This document shows, piece by piece, positions 47,114 to 53,933 of a stretch of 54,689 bases of DNA. Position 1 is the stretch's first letter, and every line of letters starts with the position of its first letter. Both the position numbers and the translations under genes were made by a program. Under the pieces are notes generated by a model. The model ran no database searches and had not been told where the DNA came from. It worked only from the letters and a program-made list of their open reading frames with translations. This DNA is from a virus. The stretch is taken from IMG/VR virus record IMGVR_UViG_3300008113_000294, positions 1-54,689 of that record; one strand, 5' to 3'.

Positions 47114-47142
47114 TGTGTAAATACACTTACTGTTTCTGTCAA
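47114..47142 (-). promoter_or_regulatory. Leftward early promoter (P-left candidate)
   Basis: A perfect TTGACA (47142-47137), a 17-base spacer and TACACA (47119-47114) face the Cas4-like gene. The -10 box overlaps the operator 47115-47126. On the other strand TATAAA (47143-47148) could serve the RusA gene, with a weak -35. Confidence 0.55.
47115..47126. promoter_or_regulatory. Operator candidate GTGTA-AA-TACAC
   Basis: A symmetrical 12-mer lying in the divergent control region over the leftward -10 box. Related elements at 47650 and 49830 share TGTAAATA. Confidence 0.55.
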
Positions 47143-47169
47143 TATAAATCTCATAAAAGGGAGCGCCGC

Positions 47170-47619
47170 ATGGCAAAAATTGTAAAGCAAAAGGTGACTG
47201 TAAATCCTTTATCAGAATCAGAACGTACCGCTCATTTGGAATGGATAAACACCAAGATTGCCGCATCAAAAGTTTATAACGTATTGCCCATGGGAAAACC
47301 CCGCATGACGCAACGCGACCGCTGGAAAAAAAGATCCGTTGTGTTGCGGTATCATGCTTTTTGCGACCAGGTGCGCGAGCTGAAAATGGAAGTGCCAGCA
47401 AGCGGCGCACACATCATCTTTGTTTTGCCCATGCCGGATTCATGGCCGCAAAAAAAGAAGGCAGCAATGTTAAAAATGCCACACCAGCAAAAGCCCGATA
47501 AAGACAATATGGAAAAGGGCTTATTAGATGCGCTGTTAGGCGAGGATTCTCACATTTGGGATAGCCGCGTCACCAAAATCTGGGGGCATTCCGGGGCGAT
47601 ACTTATGGGGAAAATATAG
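47170..47619 (+). CDS. RusA-family Holliday junction resolvase, 149 aa
   Basis: RusA features: LPMGKPRMTQRDRW near the N-terminus and KPDKDNMEKGLLDAL (Asp110, Asp112 and Asp120) followed by EDSHIWDSRV. RusA resolves four-way junctions, matching the recombination genes on the opposite strand. ATG 47170 follows AAGGGAG. It is the first gene of the rightward arm. Confidence 0.8.
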   Translation: MAKIVKQKVTVNPLSESERTAHLEWINTKIAASKVYNVLPMGKPRMTQRDRWKKRSVVLRYHAFCDQVRELKMEVPASGAHIIFVLPMPDSWPQKKKAAMLKMPHQQKPDKDNMEKGLLDALLGEDSHIWDSRVTKIWGHSGAILMGKI

Positions 47620-47649
47620 GTTGACCCCCATTCTTTATGCTTTATTAAT

Positions 47650-47666
47650 ATGTGTAAATATCACAT
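47650..47666. promoter_or_regulatory. Operator candidate ATGTG-TAAATAT-CACAT
   Basis: An inverted repeat with 5-bp arms and the centre TAAATAT, 20 bases upstream of the RHH gene. It shares TGTAAATA with the site at 47115, suggesting autoregulation by the RHH protein. Confidence 0.55.
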
Positions 47667-47685
47667 ATTTAAAAAAGGAAAAAAA

Positions 47686-47877
47686 ATGGCACGGCCTAAA
47701 TTACCCTTCACAAAAGAGCGCGTTCACCTCAACATAAATCCGTTTCTTTTGAGTGCTTTAAAAATAGAAGCTCATGCTCAAAAGCGATCTATATCCGCGC
47801 ATATAGAGTTGATGCTTGAAAACTATATCGCAATAACCCCACCAAATCATGATCCAGCTGTCCGCCACAATAGTTAG
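47686..47877 (+). CDS. Ribbon-helix-helix regulator (Arc-like), 63 aa
   Basis: The RHH pattern is a short strand (ERVHLNINPF) followed by helices LLSALKIEAHAQKRSISAHI and ELMLENYIAI. ATG 47686 follows AAAAGGA; the longer frame in the same ORF begins inside the operator. It probably binds the TGTAAATA palindromes here and at 47.1 kb. Confidence 0.65.
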   Translation: MARPKLPFTKERVHLNINPFLLSALKIEAHAQKRSISAHIELMLENYIAITPPNHDPAVRHNS

Positions 47878-47925
47878 GCAAAAATCACTCTAAAAATGCC
47901 CACTCAATAAAAAAACGAGGCGATA

Positions 47926-48951
47926 ATGTTACCCTACTATCCATTTTTCTGGGGCGATTATTCAAATAAAACGTTCGATTTAACAACCTATCAACATGGG
48001 GTCTACTTCCTTCTTTTAAGGCGAATTTATTCAAAAGGGGAACCCATCCCACACGAGCAACGCTATAGCATTGCTAAAGCATTGCTTGACCAAGAACGAA
48101 GCGATGTTGACTTTGTGCTTGCCGAATACTTCATCAAAAAAGGAGATGCGTGGACCAACAATCGCGCCATGGCGATTATCCGTGAGACCAATGCCAAGCA
48201 TGAAAAGCGCGTAAAGGCTGGCGAGAAGGGCGGAAAAAAAGCAAAATCCACCGCCAAGCAAAGCTCAAGCAATGCTCAAGCAATGCTCAAGCAACCAGAA
48301 CTAGAACCAGAACCATATATACACACTATTATAAATAATAGTGTGTGTGAGAGCGTGCGCGAGGCAGAGCCTGAAAACGCAGCAAAGCCCACCCCCACAC
48401 TTTCCGCTTGCGCGGATAAAAAAAATAATTTAAAAAATGGTGGGGAAAAAGAAGGTAAATCAGATGGAAGCGCCGGAAACAAACGATCACACAGCGGTAA
48501 AGGATCAAGTTTGCCAGCCGATTGGCGACCTAGTGAAAAGTGCTTGGAATCCGCGAGTGGGATCGGCGTCACCCCTCAGCAGCTCAAGCTCTCAGAGCAT
48601 CGATTCCGCGATCATTTCCTTAACCGAAAGGGCAAAGGGGAAACTTCAAACGACTGGGACGATACCTTCCTTGCCTGGTGCGCTGGTGATGCGCAGAAGC
48701 GAGCAGCCGCAACGGAACGAACTGGTGGTAACGCCGCAGCGGCTGGATCTGGAAATGCCGCTAACCAAAAGCGAGGCTATTTCGATACGATCCTTGCTGG
48801 ATCGGCTAGAGTCGCTCAAAAGCAGCTTGCTAGGGCGCGGCAGGAACAGCTCGACAGAGGATTACTCAGTACGCCTAATTTTCCTGAATACCCCGTTGAT
48901 ATCATCACAGGACAAGACGGAACTGCTGAGGGCGGTAGCGAGGCCATCTGA
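47926..48951 (+). CDS. DUF1376/DnaT-like replication protein, 341 aa
   Basis: The N-terminal 90 residues match DUF1376 (YPFFWGDYSNKTFDLTTYQH, GVYFLLLRRIYSKGEPIPHE). A basic, low-complexity middle (KAGEKGGKKAKSTAKQSSSN) leads to a DnaT-like C-terminal domain (LPADWRPSEKCLESASGIGV, HRFRDHFLNRKGKGETSNDW). It probably loads helicase or primes replication at the origin. The gene overlaps the next ORF by about 490 bases in another frame. Confidence 0.7.
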   Translation: MLPYYPFFWGDYSNKTFDLTTYQHGVYFLLLRRIYSKGEPIPHEQRYSIAKALLDQERSDVDFVLAEYFIKKGDAWTNNRAMAIIRETNAKHEKRVKAGEKGGKKAKSTAKQSSSNAQAMLKQPELEPEPYIHTIINNSVCESVREAEPENAAKPTPTLSACADKKNNLKNGGEKEGKSDGSAGNKRSHSGKGSSLPADWRPSEKCLESASGIGVTPQQLKLSEHRFRDHFLNRKGKGETSNDWDDTFLAWCAGDAQKRAAATERTGGNAAAAGSGNAANQKRGYFDTILAGSARVAQKQLARARQEQLDRGLLSTPNFPEYPVDIITGQDGTAEGGSEAI

Positions 48952-49330
48952 GTTCAACGCAAATTATCATCTCACCCGGCTTTCATCTTTTAAAATCTTT
49001 CCAGATGGCGCTGCAAAGTGGGATACTTTTTTGGAGGTTATGTCGGAAGCCTGCACCGAATATCCTGAATTTGCCCTTTTCGAGACTGTACAGCACTTTT
49101 TGAAGTCGGACACTAGGGAGGATAAGCAGCGCCCCTTCTACCCTAACTCTACGGAGCTCCTAGAGGCAATGCGGGGCTATTCTAAACGGGTACTAGACCT
49201 ATTCGAGCGCGTAGAGCGAAACGAGAGTGAATATAATCCACCCATCCCTGCCCGCTATGATGAATTCGATGCGCAGTACGTCTGTGACGTCTCAGGGAAA
49301 AATTGCCGCCCGATTATCCCCAAAGCATAA
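48464..49330 (+). CDS. Hypothetical phage protein in a frame overlapping the DUF1376 gene, 288 aa
   Basis: ATG 48464 has GAAGG about 8 bases upstream; a later ATG 48755 is possible. Residues after about 160 (ARPSEFNANYHLTRLSSFKI, EVMSEACTEYPEFALFETVQ, then NSTELLEAMRGYSKRVLDLF) resemble a conserved phage replication-adjacent domain. The first 150 residues share DNA with the DUF1376 gene in another frame. I am confident of the C-terminal half, less of the overlapping N-terminal half. Confidence 0.5.
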   Translation: MEAPETNDHTAVKDQVCQPIGDLVKSAWNPRVGSASPLSSSSSQSIDSAIISLTERAKGKLQTTGTIPSLPGALVMRRSEQPQRNELVVTPQRLDLEMPLTKSEAISIRSLLDRLESLKSSLLGRGRNSSTEDYSVRLIFLNTPLISSQDKTELLRAVARPSEFNANYHLTRLSSFKIFPDGAAKWDTFLEVMSEACTEYPEFALFETVQHFLKSDTREDKQRPFYPNSTELLEAMRGYSKRVLDLFERVERNESEYNPPIPARYDEFDAQYVCDVSGKNCRPIIPKA

Positions 49331-49402
49331 TTAGATAAAATTAATCCTTGTAATTCAATTTTTTTCTTTGTACTAGCGATAGTATCTTAGGGAAAAATAA
49401 AA

Positions 49403-49834
49403 TTGCAAATCCTAGATATTAATCATATATTGCGCCCCGATGATGGCAGCAAAAAACCAGCCGATCTAATGATTTTTCGGTATAAGACCTTTAACTTTAT
49501 TGAGCATGACGAATTTCACGCCTGTTGCCGTATCCGCCGCGATTATCTTTTTTACATGATTGAGCAGCAGCACTTTGCAACGCAGCAGGCATTCGAGCGC
49601 AACAAGATGCGTTACTGGTGCAAGTACCGCGATGCACTGCAAGTCATCAACCCGGCAACGCAGCGAATGTTCACCGCGACCGTTCTTGACAATTTACCTG
49701 TAGGCAGGCCAGAACGATTCCCTAAAAAGCCTCCACCTGAGATGGCTGCATTCCGGTCCGCCTGCATAGAGCTTTTAAATTACTACAAAGAACTTGATAA
49801 AAATATTTCTTGCGTTCGCTTGACGCATATGTAA
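49403..49834 (+). CDS. Hypothetical protein, 143 aa, TTG start
   Basis: A TTG start at 49403, 9 bases after AGGGA, is plausible; the first ATG is 66 bases further in. The sequence includes FNFIEHDEFHACCRIRRDYL, FATQQAFERNKMRYWCKYRD and FPKKPPPEMAAFRSACIELL. No family recognised. The last bases contain the next operator. Confidence 0.5.
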   Translation: MQILDINHILRPDDGSKKPADLMIFRYKTFNFIEHDEFHACCRIRRDYLFYMIEQQHFATQQAFERNKMRYWCKYRDALQVINPATQRMFTATVLDNLPVGRPERFPKKPPPEMAAFRSACIELLNYYKELDKNISCVRLTHM

Positions 49835-49839
49835 ATACA
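49830..49839. promoter_or_regulatory. Operator candidate TGTA-AA-TACA
   Basis: A palindrome overlapping a potential -10 (TAAATA, 49832-49837) with TTGCGT 16 bases upstream. If used, transcription starts near 49844 and the RHH gene would be nearly leaderless. Confidence 0.45.
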
Positions 49840-49845
49840 AACATT

Positions 49846-50109
49846 ATGACGAAAAAAAAGAAAGCGGCATCTAAAGCACCTCCACGAAAAAGACCCATCT
49901 TTACAAGCACAATCGACCCCGTGTTAGAAGAGGCTCTTGTTTCGCATTGCGAACGCGCAGGCAAAACTAAGGCGGATGTTATCGATACCGTTCTTTCTGA
50001 TTTTTTGTTAGGTTCAACAAATGCCCTTGATGGAGTAAGACATGGCAAAATCTCAAAAAAACCACGACCCTTTCGCAGAAAACGACTCGGAACCCAAAAA
50101 GAAGACTAA
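49846..50109 (+). CDS. Ribbon-helix-helix-like protein, 87 aa
   Basis: Basic N-terminus (TKKKKAASKAPPRKRPIFTS), then the RHH-like strand-helix-helix TIDPVLEEALVSHCERAGKT and KADVIDTVLSDFLLG. The C-terminal 25 residues are very basic. It sits downstream of the third TGTAAATA palindrome and overlaps the GapR-like gene by 68 bases. The weak ribosome site suggests leaderless or coupled expression. Confidence 0.55.
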   Translation: MTKKKKAASKAPPRKRPIFTSTIDPVLEEALVSHCERAGKTKADVIDTVLSDFLLGSTNALDGVRHGKISKKPRPFRRKRLGTQKED

Positions 50110-50575
50110 GGCAGGCGTCTACGATAAAGGCACGCCAGAATACTCTGCAAAACACAATATCCACAATCCTGAATTGCTTTCTTTGGTGGAGCGCATGGAG
50201 CGCCTCAAAGAAGACCTGCAGGCCGTGAATGATGATATTAAGGAACTTGCCACGGAAGTGAAAAATCGCGGCTTTGACGTGCCGATTTTTAAAGAGGTTC
50301 TTAAATACCGCAAAGACTCAAAAGCCTATGAGGAGAAGATTGCACTTGTGGGGACCTACGTTGAAGGGATTGGCGAAAACTTTGAGATCCCCGGCTTTTA
50401 TGAGCAGAGTCTGGCGCAAAAGGCGGATGATGAAATTAAGCGCAATGCTAAGGAAATCCACGATTCGTTTAAGGGTATCACCGCCGCTGGCGATGTCACT
50501 ATTACGGCGGGCGATAAATCAGCAACACTAAAAAAAGAAGACTTTCATCAAACCGATGATGAAGTATTCAGCTAA
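50042..50575 (+). CDS. GapR/DUF2312-family nucleoid-associated protein, 177 aa
   Basis: Residues 45-110 match the GapR/DUF2312 family: LLSLVERMERLKEDLQAVND, DIKELATEVKNRGFDVPIFK, then KYRKDSKAYEEKIALVG. GapR binds overtwisted AT-rich DNA in alphaproteobacteria and supports replication. The N-terminal 35 residues are basic and disordered; the C-terminal 60 residues are extra. ATG 50042 follows GGAGTAAGAC. It may organise phage DNA or mimic the host protein. Confidence 0.75.
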   Translation: MAKSQKNHDPFAENDSEPKKKTKAGVYDKGTPEYSAKHNIHNPELLSLVERMERLKEDLQAVNDDIKELATEVKNRGFDVPIFKEVLKYRKDSKAYEEKIALVGTYVEGIGENFEIPGFYEQSLAQKADDEIKRNAKEIHDSFKGITAAGDVTITAGDKSATLKKEDFHQTDDEVFS

Positions 50576-50590
50576 GGTAGTATTTTAATT

Positions 50591-51958
50591 ATGGCGAATA
50601 AAAAGAATAAAAATGCATCAATAGAAGGACTAAACCTTCCATTGCAGAAGGCATATAAAACTGAAATCGTGTATCGTGCGGTTGCCAGCCTTAAAGAGTA
50701 CGATGGCAACCCGCGTGCGCACCCGGAAAAGCAAGTTATAGACTTGGCGCAAAGCATATCCCGCTTTGGATTTTATGCCCCTATCATCTTAGATGAAAGC
50801 GGCGTTTTAATTGCAGGGCATGGCCGCCTTGCCGCCGCTAGGTTTTTGAAGCTAGAGGAAGTGCCGACCGTTACCATCCCTGATTTATCAGAGGATGAAA
50901 AAATAGCGTTACGGATTGCCGATAACAAAATCGCTGAAAATTCCGAATGGTCTGTTGATGGCCTCATTCAAGAAATGGAAAAGTTGCGGGTAAAAGATTT
51001 TGATATGTCTTTGACCGGGTTTGATGCAGACGAAGTAAGCAAGCTGCTGCGCCCTATTGAGGATTTCACAAACTTTGCCGCCGATCCAGATGATGCCCCG
51101 GATGTTGAGCCGAATCCTGTAAGCGCACCGGGTGATGTGTGGATTCTTGGAGCGCACCGGGTGATGTGTGGATCTGCAACCGAGGCTATGGATGTTGATT
51201 GCCTCATGGCAGGCGATAAGGCTGCCATGTGTTTCACCGACCCGCCGTACAACGTGGATTATAAGGGCGCGGCTGGAAAGATTAAGAATGATGCGCTAGG
51301 GGATGCCTTTGGCGCTTTCCTGCAGGCCGCATGCGATAACATTGTAAAGCACACCGCTGGCGGAATCTATATCTGTATGGCAGATAGAGAATTACATTCT
51401 TTGCACAGTGCCTTTATTAAAAGCGGTGGAAAGTTTTCAGTATATTTAATGTGGATAAAAAACACTTTTGTTTTTGACCCTTGGGATTATCACACCCAAC
51501 ATGAGCCTATTTTATACGGAAAATCAAAAGAAATCCCTTCCCTCCCTGAAGAGGGGTCTGTTGCGTCATATAAAGAAGGATATGAAGCTATATTGTATGG
51601 ATGGCCAGAAGGTATGCGCCACGTTTGGGAGGGAGGTAAAAAGCAATCAACTGTTTGGAAGCATGATAAGCCATCCAACAATAAAGTACATCCTACCATG
51701 AAACCAGTTGAGCTGGTAGAGCGTGCCATTCGTAACAGCAGCAAGCGCGACAATATCGTTCTGGATTTGTTTGGCGGTTCTGGATCGACACTCATTGCCG
51801 CTCAAAAGGCAGGCCGCCGCGCCTATCTCATGGAGATTGATACCCGCTTTGTTGACGTCATCATTCAACGCTGGCAAAATTTCACCGGGCAAAAAGCAAT
51901 AAATAAGGATACGGGATTGTCTTATGACGACACCAGAAAACTTAGAAAAGCCGATTAA
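50591..51958 (+). CDS. ParB-domain DNA methyltransferase fusion, 455 aa
   Basis: The N-terminal 115 residues are a ParB/Srx-like nuclease domain (YDGNPRAHPEKQVIDLAQSI, GFYAPIILDESGVLIAGHGR, ADNKIAENSEW). The C-terminal part is a beta-class adenine/N4-cytosine methyltransferase: DPPYN (217-221), VWILGAHRVMCGS before it, and DLFGGSGST near 400 (AdoMet binding). Such fusions are common in phages and may methylate phage DNA for protection or packaging. The gene ends 35 bases into the terminase frame. Confidence 0.8.
   Translation: MANKKNKNASIEGLNLPLQKAYKTEIVYRAVASLKEYDGNPRAHPEKQVIDLAQSISRFGFYAPIILDESGVLIAGHGRLAAARFLKLEEVPTVTIPDLSEDEKIALRIADNKIAENSEWSVDGLIQEMEKLRVKDFDMSLTGFDADEVSKLLRPIEDFTNFAADPDDAPDVEPNPVSAPGDVWILGAHRVMCGSATEAMDVDCLMAGDKAAMCFTDPPYNVDYKGAAGKIKNDALGDAFGAFLQAACDNIVKHTAGGIYICMADRELHSLHSAFIKSGGKFSVYLMWIKNTFVFDPWDYHTQHEPILYGKSKEIPSLPEEGSVASYKEGYEAILYGWPEGMRHVWEGGKKQSTVWKHDKPSNNKVHPTMKPVELVERAIRNSSKRDNIVLDLFGGSGSTLIAAQKAGRRAYLMEIDTRFVDVIIQRWQNFTGQKAINKDTGLSYDDTRKLRKAD
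51122..51173 (+). repeat. 23-bp direct repeat inside the methyltransferase gene
   Basis: The 23-base string beginning AGCGCACCGGGTGATG occurs at 51122-51144 and again at 51151-51173, offset 29 bases, so it is read in two different frames. The copies encode APGDVW and AHRVMCG, both canonical residues of the methyltransferase, so the repeat is either recent or a coincidence of codon choice. Confidence 0.8.
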
Positions 51959-52490
51959 AAAAAAGCGAGCGAAGCTAAAAATTGACATATTCCGTCAAGA
52001 GTTAGTCAATGAGGCTTTAACTGGTAAACCTTTTATCCCTACCGAACAAATGCGGGCGGATGTCAAAACGATGGCCGCTTTAGGCATGCCTGAAAAAGCA
52101 ATTGCAATCCTCACTAGAAACCCCGATACGGGTAAAAGTATTGATGTTGACACCCTTAAAAAGCACTTTGAAAATGAAATCATAGCTGGCGCGGCTAACT
52201 CTTATCGCAGCACGCTTATGAATCTTTTTCGGATTTCTCAGTCGAATGAAATAAACGCAACGGTTTTATCCGCTATAGAAAAGTTTCTAGCAAGAATGGA
52301 GCGGCGCTTTGCTGATCCAGAAGATTTAAGAACAGAGCAACCGCCTGCAACCTCTGTTACTGTGAATATTGATAACCGCAGCCAGATAGCTTTTACGGAG
52401 GAACAACTTTTTAAATTGTCAAAAGAGGATTTAAAAAAATTGCATGAAATCAGACAAAGAATCCCTAATGATCCAGAAGGTTCTTTATGA
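51924..52490 (+). CDS. Terminase small subunit, 188 aa
   Basis: The central helix-turn-helix (MRADVKTMAALGMPEKAIAI) and the following helical region (NEIIAGAANSYRSTLMNLFR), ending in a disordered segment with VNIDNRSQIAFTEEQLFKLS, resemble small terminases. It lies immediately before the large subunit and overlaps it by 47 bases. Small terminases recognise the pac or cos site. Confidence 0.65.
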   Translation: MTTPENLEKPIKKKRAKLKIDIFRQELVNEALTGKPFIPTEQMRADVKTMAALGMPEKAIAILTRNPDTGKSIDVDTLKKHFENEIIAGAANSYRSTLMNLFRISQSNEINATVLSAIEKFLARMERRFADPEDLRTEQPPATSVTVNIDNRSQIAFTEEQLFKLSKEDLKKLHEIRQRIPNDPEGSL

Positions 52491-53415
52491 ACGGAGCTTG
52501 CACGATTTCTATAAAGCCTCTTGGCGTTATATCGATCCTGCCCCTTTCACCGATGGCAGGCACTTTGAATGCATATGTGAACATTTAGAGGCAGTTGCCA
52601 AAGGCTCAATCAATCGCCTGCTTATCAATATTCAGCCCCGCGTTTCTAAATCAACGCTTTGCTCTGTTGCATTCCCCGCCTGGCTATGGACGCTTAACAC
52701 CCCGTACTTTGACAACTGGAACAACGCCGGGGCTGATAAAAAAATCCTTTCTCTTTCTTTCGCGCACAGCTTAGCGACCCGCGATGCCCGGCGCTCTCGA
52801 AACTTGATAAATTCTAAATTTTATCAGCAGTTCTGGGGCAAAGATTTTAACCTGGTATCGGATCAGAACGCTAAGCATCGCTATGATAATAATCAGCAGG
52901 GCTTTCGTATGGCCACAACGCCGCTAGGGCAAGTCCTAGGCGAAGGGGGCGACCTCATTATCTTTGATGATCCGCACAAAGCATCGGATATCGGGAAAGA
53001 GGCGCACTGGGAGACGATTCGTTTTGTTCAAGAAACCTTGCCTAACCGCTTAAACTCAGAACAATCAGCTATTGTTGTCATCATGCAGCGCCTGCATGAA
53101 AAAGATGTTTCGGGCGTGCTTGCTGAAACAGGCGATTATACGCACGTATGCTTGCCCGCTGAATACGATCCTAACCATAAATTTCACTTCATAGGCGACT
53201 GGCGCAAGGAGCCTGGAGAACTGCTATGGCCGGAAAAATTCACCCGCGAAGCTCTCGACAAGCGTAAACGCGAAATGACGCAATACGCTATATCAGGGCA
53301 GCTGCAACAACTGCCTGTGCCGCGTGAGGGCGGTATGTTTAAGGCGGAATGGTTTAAGTTTATTGATGCCCTGCCCCATGAGGTTCGAGAGGAGGGCGCA
53401 TGCGTTCGCTTATGA
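52444..53415 (+). CDS. Terminase large subunit, 5' ATPase part (frame-broken)
   Basis: The ATPase domain is visible: IQPRVSKSTL (Walker A, residues 63-72), LIIFDDPHK (Walker B, 171-179) and later EGGMFKAEWFKFIDALPHEV. The frame stops at 53415, while the nuclease domain continues in the +1 frame. One extra base (GGG to GG near 53395) or a missing GC pair near 53410 would join them. The intact protein of about 490 aa packages DNA. Confidence 0.8.
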   Translation: MKSDKESLMIQKVLYERSLHDFYKASWRYIDPAPFTDGRHFECICEHLEAVAKGSINRLLINIQPRVSKSTLCSVAFPAWLWTLNTPYFDNWNNAGADKKILSLSFAHSLATRDARRSRNLINSKFYQQFWGKDFNLVSDQNAKHRYDNNQQGFRMATTPLGQVLGEGGDLIIFDDPHKASDIGKEAHWETIRFVQETLPNRLNSEQSAIVVIMQRLHEKDVSGVLAETGDYTHVCLPAEYDPNHKFHFIGDWRKEPGELLWPEKFTREALDKRKREMTQYAISGQLQQLPVPREGGMFKAEWFKFIDALPHEVREEGACVRL

Positions 53416-53923
53416 TATGGCGTCAACAGAGGTGTCGAATAAGAACCGCGACCCCGATTTCACTGCAGGCGTTAAAATATGGGGACACAACGGCGCGTAT
53501 TACATTGAGGATGTAGTCAAATTCCGCCTATCCGCCGCAGCAGTGGAGGCGCGGGTTCAAAGTGCCGCCGCTATGGATGGCCTAGATTGCTATATCCGCA
53601 TGGAGCAAGAGGGCGGGTCATCGGGTAAAATATCTATTGACCATTATGCCCGCGAGGTGCTGCCTGATTACAATTTCAAAGGCATAAAAAGCACGGGTTC
53701 AAAGGAAAAACGCGCAGAACTCTTAGAGGCGCGGGCGCAGAACGGGAACGTTTATATTGTGCGTGCGCCTTGGAACGCAGCCTTTATTGAGGAGCTTACT
53801 TTATTCCCTAACGGCGCACATGACGACCAAGTTGACGCAGCGGCTGGCGCAATTAACGAACTTCCCGTTATAATGCGCAGGAACGACCGGGGCGCTATTG
53901 GCGTTCCTATGCAAGTAAAATAA
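53324..53923 (+). CDS. Terminase large subunit, 3' nuclease part (frame-broken)
   Basis: From about residue 28 the frame shows AYDMASTEVSNKNRDPDFTA, GVKIWGHNGAYYIEDVVKFR, and the nuclease motif AHDDQVDAAAGAINELP, the last expected acidic cluster of terminase nucleases. The first 27 residues of this ORF come from the out-of-frame end of the ATPase part and are not genuine. Confidence 0.8.
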   Translation: MRAVCLRRNGLSLLMPCPMRFERRAHAFAYDMASTEVSNKNRDPDFTAGVKIWGHNGAYYIEDVVKFRLSAAAVEARVQSAAAMDGLDCYIRMEQEGGSSGKISIDHYAREVLPDYNFKGIKSTGSKEKRAELLEARAQNGNVYIVRAPWNAAFIEELTLFPNGAHDDQVDAAAGAINELPVIMRRNDRGAIGVPMQVK

Positions 53924-53933
53924 GGGTTTGGTT

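Noticed and set aside
48300-48345. AT-rich palindrome ATAATAAATAATAGTGTGTG-like region within the DUF1376 gene as an origin
   Set aside because: The short hairpin (CACACTATT/AATAGTGTG) is inside coding DNA and there are no iterons around it; it is too weak to call an origin.
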